From NCBI RefSeq assembly GCF_040567655.1, contig NZ_JBEXAC010000002.1:2046001-2110000 (forward strand): a stretch of DNA of 64,000 nt. Reading direction: 5' to 3'. Shown piece after piece: positions 27,724-35,931 of this stretch. This DNA comes from Chitinophaga sp. H8 (GTDB lineage: Bacteria; Bacteroidota; Bacteroidia; Chitinophagales; Chitinophagaceae). A program made the position numbers and the translations under genes. The notes beneath the pieces were generated by a model. That model saw only the letters and a program-made list of their open reading frames with translations. It was not told where the DNA came from and did no database searches. Positions within the stretch are counted from its first letter, which is position 1; each line of letters begins with the position of its first letter.

Positions 27724-28518
27724 ATGGCAATTCTCAAGGGAGGACCTGGTTTTACAGGACGTATTGATGGCATGATAGCTTATACAGCAAAAGGCTCCAA
27801 TGACATTATCTTACGCACAAAAGGCGGGCCTTCCAGGGCAAGAGTAAAAACAGCACCGGAATTTGAATTGACCCGGCAGAATGCAAGGGAATTAGGAGGA
27901 TGTGCCAAAGCTACTGCCAATATCAGGCAGGCCATATTCCCGGTCAAGCATTTGGCCGACTATGGATTTACTGGTACTTTAACTGCCCTGAATAAAAAGA
28001 TACAACTGCTGGATAAGGCAAATAAAAGAGGGGAGCGCAGTGTTTTACTTTCTCAGTATGCTTATCTGCTGGAGGGATTTCATTTAAATCAGCATCACAC
28101 TTTTGACAGCGTCATAAGGCACCCGCTGGAGATAACGATCGATCGTAGTGCCGGTATGGCAGCAGTAATAGTGCCCAATCTTTTACCCGGCATGAATTTA
28201 CTATCACCCTGGATACAGCCCTGCTTCCGGCTGATCTTTTCATTGGGCGTGATCTCAGACCGTACTTTTAATGGAATAGATTATAAAGAGGTAGCCGATT
28301 CCCCACATTTTTTTACCCAATCCATCTATACAGAATGGCAGCATGTACAGCAGCCGTTTCCTGCCCAAAATTTTATATTACAACTTTCCCATCCCGAACT
28401 ACTTACGTCAGCTCATATGTTGGTAGTAGCTGCCGGTATTGAAATGGGCATGCCTGTTAGTAATGCCTATATAAAAGCAGCAGGCGTAGGATGTGCCAAA
28501 ATTTTAGCAGTGAAGTAA
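27724..28518 (+). CDS. Orphan protein, paralogue of the 62013-62768 gene
   Basis: The 264-residue protein has no signal peptide or membrane segment and no domain I can name. Its N-terminus (GPGFTGRIDGMIAYTAKGSN, then LRTKGGPSR, and EFELTRQNARELGG) follows the same pattern as the gene at 62013 (GTLGGLSFYKSRSGHLIREK, FERTRENNTEFG), so they form one family. The pattern of Gly-rich strand, basic KGG turn and TRxN helix resembles several Bacteroidota-only DUF families often encoded next to mobile-element genes. It has its own promoter region and no operon partner. Confidence 0.75.
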   Translation: MAILKGGPGFTGRIDGMIAYTAKGSNDIILRTKGGPSRARVKTAPEFELTRQNARELGGCAKATANIRQAIFPVKHLADYGFTGTLTALNKKIQLLDKANKRGERSVLLSQYAYLLEGFHLNQHHTFDSVIRHPLEITIDRSAGMAAVIVPNLLPGMNLLSPWIQPCFRLIFSLGVISDRTFNGIDYKEVADSPHFFTQSIYTEWQHVQQPFPAQNFILQLSHPELLTSAHMLVVAAGIEMGMPVSNAYIKAAGVGCAKILAVK

Positions 28519-28618
28519 TCGTAGTATAGCGGTGTGTTTTTTTGGCGAATCACTAAAAGATAATTACCTTAGTGCAATTTCAAAATTTTTAACGTTAACC
28601 CCCCTAAATTAACCAATC

Positions 28619-29071
28619 ATGTCTGAACAACAAGTTGACTCAATTTTATCAGCATTACGATCAATGGAGACCAAATTTGAGCACAGATTTGAAGCTGTGG
28701 ACAATAGGTTTGAAGCGATGGAGAAAAGATTTGATTCACTGGAGATCAAGTTCGAAGTAATGGAGACCAAATTTGAAAAAAGGTTTGAAGTGATGGAGAA
28801 AAGATTTGAAGTGATGGACAACAGGTTTGAAGTGATGGAGAAAAGGTTTGAAGTGATGGACAACAGATTTGAAGTGATGGAGAAAAGATTTGATTCACTG
28901 GAGATCAAGTTTGAAGTAATGGAGACCAAATTTGAAAAAAGATTTGATGCTATCGAAGGCCGTTTGGTAAGAATAGAGGCTGATTTAGATAAGATAGAAA
29001 TGTGGACGGGCTATAGAGCAGATCATAGATTGCCCGCAGTAAATGGTAGTAAAAAGAAAGCCAGTGCTTAA
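28619..29071 (+). CDS. Heptad-repeat coiled-coil protein
   Basis: The 150-residue protein is almost entirely uninterrupted heptads, FEVMEKR and FEVMDNR variants, with Phe and Met at the core positions, from about residue 20 to 115, ending RLVRIEADLDKIEMWTG and a basic tail (GSKKKASA). It should form a long parallel coiled coil. No signal peptide is present. The role is unknown; such proteins often act as scaffolds or as tails on mobile-element proteins. A strong terminator follows. Confidence 0.8.
   Translation: MSEQQVDSILSALRSMETKFEHRFEAVDNRFEAMEKRFDSLEIKFEVMETKFEKRFEVMEKRFEVMDNRFEVMEKRFEVMDNRFEVMEKRFDSLEIKFEVMETKFEKRFDAIEGRLVRIEADLDKIEMWTGYRADHRLPAVNGSKKKASA
28688..28950 (+). repeat. 21-bp-unit tandem repeat within coiled-coil gene
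   Basis: The coding DNA repeats in 21-bp steps (TTTGAAGTGATGGAGAAAAG type), with a longer near-identical block of about 45 bp at 28741-28785 and 28901-28945. Units are multiples of 3, so copy-number slippage would lengthen or shorten the coiled coil in frame. Confidence 0.75.
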
Positions 29072-29099
29072 TTAAGAGAAACATTGGATTAAAGATAAC

Positions 29100-29138
29100 A
29101 GGGTCTTGCTGTCTAATACACAGTGAGGCCCTTTTTTT
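29100..29138 (+). terminator. Rho-independent terminator after coiled-coil gene
   Basis: AGGGTCTTGCTGT and ACAGTGAGGCCCT pair with two G-U steps over a short loop, followed by seven T (29132-29138). Confidence 0.8.
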
Positions 29139-29209
29139 AAGCGCTCATACCTGGAATCCATCGCTTTCTCTTAGTTACAGTATACATCATCTTCTTACCA
29201 AAGCCCAGG

Positions 29210-29289
29210 TTAAAGTACCCTTAAAGTACCCTTAAGGTACCCTTGAAGTACCTATATAGTACCCCCTATAAGGGATACTATATAGGTAC
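29210..29289. promoter_or_regulatory. 11-bp-phased GTACC array and 42-bp inverted repeat
   Basis: Five consecutive 11-bp units (TTAAAGTACCC twice, TTAAGGTACCC, TTGAAGTACCT, ATATAGTACCC) run from 29210 to 29264, putting GTACC at 29215, 29226, 29237, 29248 and 29259. The fourth begins a perfect inverted repeat, GTACCTATATAGTA (29248-29261) with TACTATATAGGTAC (29276-29289), and 3 further GC pairs inside. It lies about 190 bp before the histidine-kinase cluster. An oligomerising regulator or a recombination/cruciform site would fit. Confidence 0.6.
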
Positions 29290-29480
29290 TATATCTCTCC
29301 TTCATTCCTCTTTCAAACCAGGCTTAAGGGAGAAAATGAATGAAATGGACCACGGATTACCCCTTTTTTTAACTATTTTCGACATACCATTATACGTGGA
29401 GTACCTATTGAAAAGATCCTTAAACCAGCTCCTGTGAAGGCGTAATGTGTTGATTGCAAGTAGCATATAAAACTGCGTCA

Positions 29481-31460
29481 ATGAATTTCCTGAAAGCCCC
29501 TGCTTATTCCTGCTGCAGGCCCCTTTTTAAAAAGCAGCAGTGGTGGAGTTTTCTATTATTTATCTGCGGCTGGTTATTGTGTAGTGCCAGGTTATCCTAT
29601 GCCCAGGAAGGGCGGGTAAGGTTGTTACAGTCGCCCTTTGGTTTGGTCAGGGATAGTGCCTGGGTGGTAGATCACCTGAACCAGGTGGCGATAAGTTATC
29701 AGCTGAAGCAGCTGGACAGCTGTTACCGCTATGCAGACAGCGCCCTGGAGATGGCTACCCGCCAGCAGTATACAGCGGGCAAGGCGGCTACGTATAAAAT
29801 ACTCGGTAACTATTATGCTTTCACTTCCAATAAATATCTTGCCTACCGTTTTTGCCGGGATGCCCGGGTACTTTATGAAGCCATGGGAGATACTGCCCAC
29901 CTGGTGCCGGTAGTGATGAACCAGGCGGTGTATTATGAACAGGATTCGGCGCACGACCGGGCCGTAACAGCCTTTCGTACTGCAATGGCGCTGGGGGCTA
30001 CCCTGAAAAAGGACTCTGTTTATGGCCAGGTATTGGCCAACTATGATTTTATCTACCGTAATGACAGTACCAAACGCGATTCCATCAAATGGGCGGTAAC
30101 CAAAGCACATGAAATAGCCCGCCGTTACGACGATAAAAGGCTGCTGTTTTATCTCGCGATCCGGGAAGCCGATCACCTCCTGCCCACCGCAGGCATGGCG
30201 GTAGTATCCCGGCGCCTGGACTCCCTGTACCAGGAAGCGGACCGCCTCGGGTATTATTACCTGGCCTTTCGTGCCAGCCGGCTGATGATGGAATATAAAA
30301 GCCGCCTGAAAGCCCCCGACTCCATCCGGTATTATGAACAGATGGTAACAGCCGCCGGCAAAGGCGGGTACAACGGCCTGATCATGGATGCGGCGGATAA
30401 ACTCTACCATTACTACCACGAACGTCATAACGAGGCTGCGGCTACCCGCTATGGGGGGATCATGCTCACCTCCCTGCGCTATATCGAAAATATCAAAGCC
30501 CAGGGCGAAGTGGATTATATGGGCTACTTTATGCAGGACCAGCAAATGCGGCAGCTGCAGGCAGATTTCGAATCCCAGCGCCAGGTGCTGGAGGGAAAGC
30601 GGATAGAAAGACGGAATATGATCTTTGGCATCGTGGTAGGGGCCATCATCCTGGGAGGTATTATCTGGGGCATCGCTTATGTGGTAAGGGCTTCCCGGCG
30701 TACCCGCAGACATGTACGGGAGCAGGAAGCGATCAACAAAGAGATCCGGGAGAAGAATGCGCTGCTGAAAACCAACGACGACTTCAAAAATATGATGATC
30801 TCCCTGATAGCGCACGACTTCCGGTTGCCACTGGCCAATGTGCTGGATGTAACCACCCTGCTCAAAAGACGTACGTTTACCCTGGAAGAAGCAGCAGCGC
30901 TGATCATTAAAGCAGAAACAGCGGCCAGCAATACCCTGGTCGTATTTGATAATATCCTGCGCTGGATACGTACCCAGCTATCCGGATTTGTATATGCTCC
31001 GGAACCCTGTGATCCTACCGCGCTGATCCTCGCGGCCTGGAAAGGCCTGGAACCATTGGCAGTGGAAAAAAGGATACACCTGGTGGTCAATATACCATCC
31101 ACGCTGCGGGTATATGGCCACCCGGAAATGCTGCAGTTTGTACACCGGAACCTGCTGCATAATGCCCTGAAATTTTCGCCGGGTGGTACGGATATTACGG
31201 TGTCGGCCAAACGAACAGATGGGTTTGTAACCATCACCTTTTCAGATCAGGGTACCGGTATGCCGGCAGAAGTGCTGACCAGGCTGTTTGCTTTTAATGT
31301 ACATGGGGCGGGGGGCGTACAGCAAGCCAAAGGAGCCGGACTGGCATTGATCATCTGCAAAGATTTTATCAATAAAATGAATGGCAATATACAGGCAGGC
31401 AATAATGCCGGAGGAGGCAGCTCTTTCTGGTATACGTTGCCCGACCTGGTGAAAAATTAA
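29481..31460 (+). CDS. TPR-linked sensor histidine kinase (catalytically complete)
   Basis: From ATG 29481 the protein has 659 residues: signal peptide (SFLLFICGWLLCSARLSYAQ), a periplasmic TPR-like sensor of about 340 residues, a membrane helix (MIFGIVVGAIILGGIIWGIA), a coiled linker, then the kinase core. The H-box SLIAHDFRLPL places the phospho-acceptor His at residue 445; the N-box is FVHRNLLHNALKFSP, the G1 box FSDQGTGMP and the G2 box GAGLALIICKDF. No response regulator lies nearby. It is followed by two paralogues with a 2-bp gap and then ~25 bp, which lack these catalytic residues. Confidence 0.9.
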   Translation: MNFLKAPAYSCCRPLFKKQQWWSFLLFICGWLLCSARLSYAQEGRVRLLQSPFGLVRDSAWVVDHLNQVAISYQLKQLDSCYRYADSALEMATRQQYTAGKAATYKILGNYYAFTSNKYLAYRFCRDARVLYEAMGDTAHLVPVVMNQAVYYEQDSAHDRAVTAFRTAMALGATLKKDSVYGQVLANYDFIYRNDSTKRDSIKWAVTKAHEIARRYDDKRLLFYLAIREADHLLPTAGMAVVSRRLDSLYQEADRLGYYYLAFRASRLMMEYKSRLKAPDSIRYYEQMVTAAGKGGYNGLIMDAADKLYHYYHERHNEAAATRYGGIMLTSLRYIENIKAQGEVDYMGYFMQDQQMRQLQADFESQRQVLEGKRIERRNMIFGIVVGAIILGGIIWGIAYVVRASRRTRRHVREQEAINKEIREKNALLKTNDDFKNMMISLIAHDFRLPLANVLDVTTLLKRRTFTLEEAAALIIKAETAASNTLVVFDNILRWIRTQLSGFVYAPEPCDPTALILAAWKGLEPLAVEKRIHLVVNIPSTLRVYGHPEMLQFVHRNLLHNALKFSPGGTDITVSAKRTDGFVTITFSDQGTGMPAEVLTRLFAFNVHGAGGVQQAKGAGLALIICKDFINKMNGNIQAGNNAGGGSSFWYTLPDLVKN

Positions 31461-31462
31461 CC

Positions 31463-33439
31463 ATGCATACGTATTGTAAGTATATCTGCAGGTATATAGC
31501 ACTGCGCTGCTGGCGGTACGGGATAGCCTTGGCTATGCTGACAGGCATGATGCATACCGGACATGCACAAACGAATATGCTGCCATCCCTGCATCAATCC
31601 CTGGCCGCACAGCGGGATAGCGCCGGCTACATAGATGCCCTGAGCAGAATAGGCCAGTGGTACTATCAGAGCGATACGGATAGCTGCCTGTGGTACGCCA
31701 TCCGGATAAAAGAAATATCTGAACGCCTGCATTATACCAGCGGGATGGCTGATGCCTGGAGCCTGCAGAGTATGTGCCACGCTATCCGTAGTAATTTTAA
31801 ACTGGCGGTGGAATGCGAATATCACTCCCTGCAATTATACCGCTCCATGGGAGATAGTACTTATACAGCCCTTAGTCTCAACAGGCTGGCTACCTGGTAC
31901 TATAATTATAATCCGCAGGAAGAAAAGGATGCGTTTGCCTACTGGTACGAAGGGATGAAAGTAGCCCGTCAGTTGCCTCCTAACCCGGGAGATTCTACCT
32001 ATGCCATCCTCCTGAGCAATTTCCTGAACCTGTTTGCGGATAGTCCGCTTGCACAGCGGGATTCCCTGCGGTGGATCATCCCCACCCTCCGGCAGCTGAT
32101 CGCCAAATATCCCGGACTGCGCGCAGCTTTTTATTTAGGGGCTACCGAAGCAGATTCGCTGATGATAGCCGGAAGAGGCAAGGAAGCAGAAGCCATGATC
32201 AACCAATTAGGGGAAGCTGCGGCCTGCCGTGGATTTATCATGACAGCCATCACCATGTATGAACACATGGACAAATACCGGAAAATGGGATATCCCACTG
32301 ATACCATCCATTATTGGGAGAAAATGTATAAGATGGGAAAGGAGGCCGGATATACGAATCTGCAAACAGGTACGCTGGACCGGTTGTACCGGTATTACAG
32401 CCAGCAGCACGATGAAGCCAGAATGGCCTTCTATACCGGAGAGATCATTGCGCAGGCCCACCGGATACGGCAGCAACAACCACAACAGCGTATCAGCTAT
32501 ATCAATTATTTTCTGAAGAAAGGAGAGCAGCAGGCGTTGCAAAAAGACCGTGCGATACAGGCGGCAGCGATCACCCAGCAGGAACGCAGCAATAATGGCT
32601 ACCGGCTGGCAGGCTGTGGTATTATCCTGGGAGTGGCGATCCTGTTGCTGATAGTCCTGCTTAAAAACAAACACCTCCGGGAAAATAAACTGCATGAAAA
32701 AAAGCTGGATCAGAAACATGGGGAGCTGTCGGCCCTGCAACTGCAACTGGAAGCCAATGATGATTTTAAAAATAAACTGATCACCATCATCGCGAATGAT
32801 TTCCGGGTACCCCTGCTGCATATTGCAGAAGTAGCCCAGCTGCTTAAAAACAGCCAGATGGGCCGTGCGGAGATGATGGCCACGATGGAAGAGATAGCTA
32901 CCTCTTCCCGGCATACGCTCACGGTATTTGATAATATCCTGCGTTGGATCAAATCACAGCTGTCGGGTTTTGAATTTATTCCGCAGGAATGTGTGCTGGA
33001 TGATATGATCACCGCCGCTATTACCAGCATCGCGGATATGGCGGCAGCCAAGCAGATAGATATCCAGAATCATGTGCCGGAAGGCATCGTAGTAGCTGCC
33101 GATCCGGATATGTTGCAGTTTGTGCATCGCCACCTGCTGCAGGCTGCTGTGGCAGCTTCAGAAGTGAGGCGGTCGGTCAGTATCATGGCCAGCCGGGAAG
33201 TGCTGGGCATCTATGTAAGTACCGGCATGAAAGTAAAGCCCGGCACTGCACAGGAAGCATCGTGGCTGGTGCTGAAAACACCGGATACAGTGGTGGAAAG
33301 TAACCTGCAGCAACAGGATATGCCGCTGATGCTGGTGATCTGTAAAGACTTTATGATGAAAATGAAAGGGAAGATATGGGCGGAAGGAAAACCGGATGGC
33401 TCGCTGACCGTATATTATTGTTTACCTGGATTTGTATAA
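31463..33439 (+). CDS. TPR-linked histidine-kinase paralogue, probable pseudokinase A
   Basis: This 658-residue protein matches the preceding kinase in every segment: signal peptide ending GHAQ, TPR-like sensor, membrane helix (LAGCGIILGVAILLLIVLL) and DHp-like helices. The H-box reads TIIANDFRVPL, with Asn at residue 445 instead of His. In the ATPase part the N-box is changed to FVHRHLLQAAVAAS and the G boxes are absent, though the final ICKDFMMKMKGKIWA strand-helix is kept. The fold is conserved but phosphotransfer is not expected. It starts 2 bp after the active kinase's stop, so a regulatory partner or heterodimer is likely. Confidence 0.88.
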   Translation: MHTYCKYICRYIALRCWRYGIALAMLTGMMHTGHAQTNMLPSLHQSLAAQRDSAGYIDALSRIGQWYYQSDTDSCLWYAIRIKEISERLHYTSGMADAWSLQSMCHAIRSNFKLAVECEYHSLQLYRSMGDSTYTALSLNRLATWYYNYNPQEEKDAFAYWYEGMKVARQLPPNPGDSTYAILLSNFLNLFADSPLAQRDSLRWIIPTLRQLIAKYPGLRAAFYLGATEADSLMIAGRGKEAEAMINQLGEAAACRGFIMTAITMYEHMDKYRKMGYPTDTIHYWEKMYKMGKEAGYTNLQTGTLDRLYRYYSQQHDEARMAFYTGEIIAQAHRIRQQQPQQRISYINYFLKKGEQQALQKDRAIQAAAITQQERSNNGYRLAGCGIILGVAILLLIVLLKNKHLRENKLHEKKLDQKHGELSALQLQLEANDDFKNKLITIIANDFRVPLLHIAEVAQLLKNSQMGRAEMMATMEEIATSSRHTLTVFDNILRWIKSQLSGFEFIPQECVLDDMITAAITSIADMAAAKQIDIQNHVPEGIVVAADPDMLQFVHRHLLQAAVAASEVRRSVSIMASREVLGIYVSTGMKVKPGTAQEASWLVLKTPDTVVESNLQQQDMPLMLVICKDFMMKMKGKIWAEGKPDGSLTVYYCLPGFV

Positions 33440-33464
33440 AACGTTTTCTGATACCTGGCTAACT

Positions 33465-35438
33465 ATGCACATTGGAACCAAATATATGCCAGCTTACAAA
33501 GGGATCCGGCTATTACTGCGGCAGGGCCTCCTGTTGCTCCTGCTGATGGGCATGAGCTGGCAGGTACGTGCGCAAAGCACCCCTATGCAAAAGCTGCAGC
33601 AACTACTGACACAGCAGCACGACAGTATTGCCTATGTAGATGTATTGAGCCAGATCAGTATGCTGTATCACCTGAGCAACGCCGACAGTTGCCTGTGGTA
33701 TGCACTTAAAGTAAAAGAGATCTCCGAAAGGCTGCAGTATAAGAAAGGAATTGCGGAAGCCTGGAACCTGGAAAGTATTTGTCACGCGCTCAACAATAAC
33801 TTCAAGCTGGCGGTACAATATGAATACACCGCCTTGCAGATGTTCCGCGCCATGGGAGATAGTATCAAAGCGGCGCAGGTATTGAATAACCTGGGCGTAT
33901 ATTATTACAATTATGTACCGGGCGACAAAAGCTATGCTTTTGATTATTTATACCAGTCTATGGACATCATGCGGAAGTTGCCTCCACCTGCAGATTCGCA
34001 ATATGTGGTGATGCTGCAGAATTATGTGGACTGGTTCCGGGAATACCCGGCCAAAAAAGACTCTGTTAAATGGGCCATTGCCACCGCCCGCCAGATCATG
34101 AGCAAGTATCCTGGTAGCCGGTCCATTTATTATATGGACATCACCGTAGCCGATTCACTGATGAATGCGGGAAAAGGCAAGGCCGCAGAAGCGCTGGTGA
34201 ATGCGCTGGCAGATAAGGCCCTGGGCCAGGGGCTGGTACTGATCGCCATCAATATGTATGAACACCTGGACACTTACCGCAAGGAAAACAAGTACCTGTC
34301 GGATTCCATTTTTTACTGGGAAAAGATCTATCATATCGGAAAAGCAGCGGGGTACAGTGATCTGCAAACAGCCACCTTATCGCAGTTGTACCAGTATTAC
34401 AGCAGTATCCACCACTCCGAAAAGATCAGCTATTATATGCAGGAAATGATCCAGCAGGCCAGGCGGGTACAGCAGCAGTTGCTGCATCCGGGGATCAGCT
34501 ATATGGACTACTTTCTGAAAACGGGTGAGCAGGCCACACTCCAAAATGATAAGAAGCAGCAGGCGCAACAGCTGGAGCAACAGCGCCGGGAAGATAATTA
34601 CTACTGGGCAGTGGTGTTTATCCTGATTGCAGTGGTAGGACTGGTGTCGTTTATCGGGTTTACCAAGTATACGGGCTTTAAAGAAGAGCAGGCGCACAAA
34701 GCAGCTTTGGCCCGGACCACCATTACGCTGGCTGACAAAAGATTACAGCTGGAGGCCAATGATGATTTTAAAAATAAGCTCATCACCATTATTGCCAATG
34801 ATTTCCGCCTGCCGCTGCAGCATATTGTGGAAGTATCAGCGCTGATCAGAAGTCGTACGATGGGCCAGGTAGAGATGATGGAAATGATAGAACAGATCGC
34901 TGCTTCCTCCCGTAATACGCTGGTTGTATTTGATAATATCCTGCGGTGGATCAAATCACAGCTTTCGGGGTTTGTATATACACCACAACCCTGTTTTCTG
35001 CATAGCATGATGATGGTAGCCATGGATAGTGTGGGTAGCGCTGCAGCAGAAAAACAGGTGAAAATATTTAATCATCTCCCGGAAAATCTGACCGTTACGG
35101 CCAACCGGGAGATGCTGCAATTTGTACACCGCCACCTGCTGGAAGCAGCGGTTACCGCATCGGCTATCAAAAGCACGATTATCATCGTAGCCCGCCAGGA
35201 AGATGGGGGCGTATATGTAAGTATTACCCTCCGGACCAAACCCTGCCTGCGAGGCAGTGAGCCTTACTGGTTTCAGCTGAATGAAAAAGATAAAAGTCAA
35301 CCCGCCCTGCAACATGATACCCGGCTGATGCTCATCATCTGCAAAGACTTTATGACCAAAATGGATGGACAGATATGGGCCGCAGATAAACCGGAAGATT
35401 CCCTGTCATTTATTTATTTTTTGCGGGAAGGGAGGTGA
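33465..35438 (+). CDS. TPR-linked histidine-kinase paralogue, probable pseudokinase B
   Basis: ATG 33465 (MHIGTKYMPAYKG) is chosen over a TTG at 33432 that overlaps the previous gene; it gives 657 residues and puts the changed H-box residue at 445, as in the two paralogues. The layout is signal peptide ending WQVRAQ, TPR-like sensor, membrane helix (YYWAVVFILIAVVGLVSFIG) and DHp-like region with TIIANDFRLPL (Asn for His). The ATPase domain has FVHRHLLEAAVTAS for the N-box and no G1 box. It is closest to pseudokinase A, so the two probably arose by duplication after the loss of activity. Confidence 0.87.
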   Translation: MHIGTKYMPAYKGIRLLLRQGLLLLLLMGMSWQVRAQSTPMQKLQQLLTQQHDSIAYVDVLSQISMLYHLSNADSCLWYALKVKEISERLQYKKGIAEAWNLESICHALNNNFKLAVQYEYTALQMFRAMGDSIKAAQVLNNLGVYYYNYVPGDKSYAFDYLYQSMDIMRKLPPPADSQYVVMLQNYVDWFREYPAKKDSVKWAIATARQIMSKYPGSRSIYYMDITVADSLMNAGKGKAAEALVNALADKALGQGLVLIAINMYEHLDTYRKENKYLSDSIFYWEKIYHIGKAAGYSDLQTATLSQLYQYYSSIHHSEKISYYMQEMIQQARRVQQQLLHPGISYMDYFLKTGEQATLQNDKKQQAQQLEQQRREDNYYWAVVFILIAVVGLVSFIGFTKYTGFKEEQAHKAALARTTITLADKRLQLEANDDFKNKLITIIANDFRLPLQHIVEVSALIRSRTMGQVEMMEMIEQIAASSRNTLVVFDNILRWIKSQLSGFVYTPQPCFLHSMMMVAMDSVGSAAAEKQVKIFNHLPENLTVTANREMLQFVHRHLLEAAVTASAIKSTIIIVARQEDGGVYVSITLRTKPCLRGSEPYWFQLNEKDKSQPALQHDTRLMLIICKDFMTKMDGQIWAADKPEDSLSFIYFLREGR

Positions 35439-35470
35439 GGGATTTTGATGTGTCATACGTTTTTCTTCTT

Positions 35471-35567
35471 TTTGTATGAAATAACAAACATTTAATTGTA
35501 GTTTTAATATAGGGATGTTTGTTATTTCGTACAAATTGTTGTATTTTGTATGAAATAACAAACATTT
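35471..35567 (+). promoter_or_regulatory. Three-site hipBA operator
   Basis: A 23-bp sequence starting TTTGTATGAAATAAC and ending AAACATTT occurs exactly at 35471-35493 and 35545-35567, and as an inverted near-copy (three differences) at 35513-35535. The last copy overlaps the hipB TTG start, so HipB bound there should block its own operon, as known for other HipB proteins; conditional cooperativity with HipA would be expected. Confidence 0.75.
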
Positions 35568-35931
35568 GAGTTCTAAGCGCACTATATTATTACCTACAAA
35601 CGCCAGGTTACTTCAAAACCTGGGAGAAAGTCTGCGGCTTGCCAGAAAGCGAAGAAAACTGACACTTGAGCAGGTGGCAGAACGCGCAGGTATTGCCAGG
35701 TCTACTTTATGGCTGATTGAAAAGGGGGATCCAGGAGTGGCTATTGGTGCTTATCTGCAAGTGCTATTTGTGTTGGGATTAGAGAAAGATCTTAATAAAA
35801 TAGCAGCAGAAGATGAACTGGGCAGGAAATTGCAGGATGCAAAGTTTTTACAGAAAAGGCCTGCTGTGAAAATGAGTAAAAACCGAGCTGGAAATAATTT
35901 AAAAGGCGGTACCCGCATGAAAGGAGTATGA
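35566..35931 (+). CDS. hipB: HipB-like XRE antitoxin/repressor
   Basis: The 121-residue protein starts at TTG 35566; the only nearby ATG (35550) is followed by a stop. It has a Cro/CI-type helix-turn-helix (LRLARKRRKLTLEQVAERAGIARSTLWLIEKGDPGVAIGAY) and a basic C-terminal tail. Its stop overlaps the hipA ATG (ATGA at 35928-35931). It is expected to neutralise HipA and to repress the operon through the three operator copies upstream, the last of which covers its own start codon. Confidence 0.88.
   Translation: MSSKRTILLPTNARLLQNLGESLRLARKRRKLTLEQVAERAGIARSTLWLIEKGDPGVAIGAYLQVLFVLGLEKDLNKIAAEDELGRKLQDAKFLQKRPAVKMSKNRAGNNLKGGTRMKGV

Larger units (their letters stand above)
29072..29480. other. 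409-bp intergenic region before the histidine-kinase cluster
   Basis: This is the longest gene-free stretch in the window. It holds the coiled-coil gene's terminator (to 29138), an 11-bp-phased GTACC array with a 42-bp inverted repeat (29210-29289), and about 190 bp of AT-rich sequence before the kinase ATG at 29481. A 64-codon frame across the array has no coding support. I see no tRNA or ncRNA signature. Confidence 0.6.

Noticed and set aside
29243..29437. 64-codon plus-strand frame before the histidine-kinase cluster
   Set aside because: It begins inside the 11-bp repeat array and inverted repeat, has no family resemblance or coding-like composition, and is better explained as regulatory sequence.
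29625..30815. 396-codon minus-strand frame opposite the active histidine kinase
   Set aside because: It covers a gene with all kinase boxes intact; the opposite frame has no recognisable domain.
29481..35438. Assembly duplication of one histidine-kinase gene
   Set aside because: The three copies differ along their whole length and have separate intact frames, so they are true paralogues.
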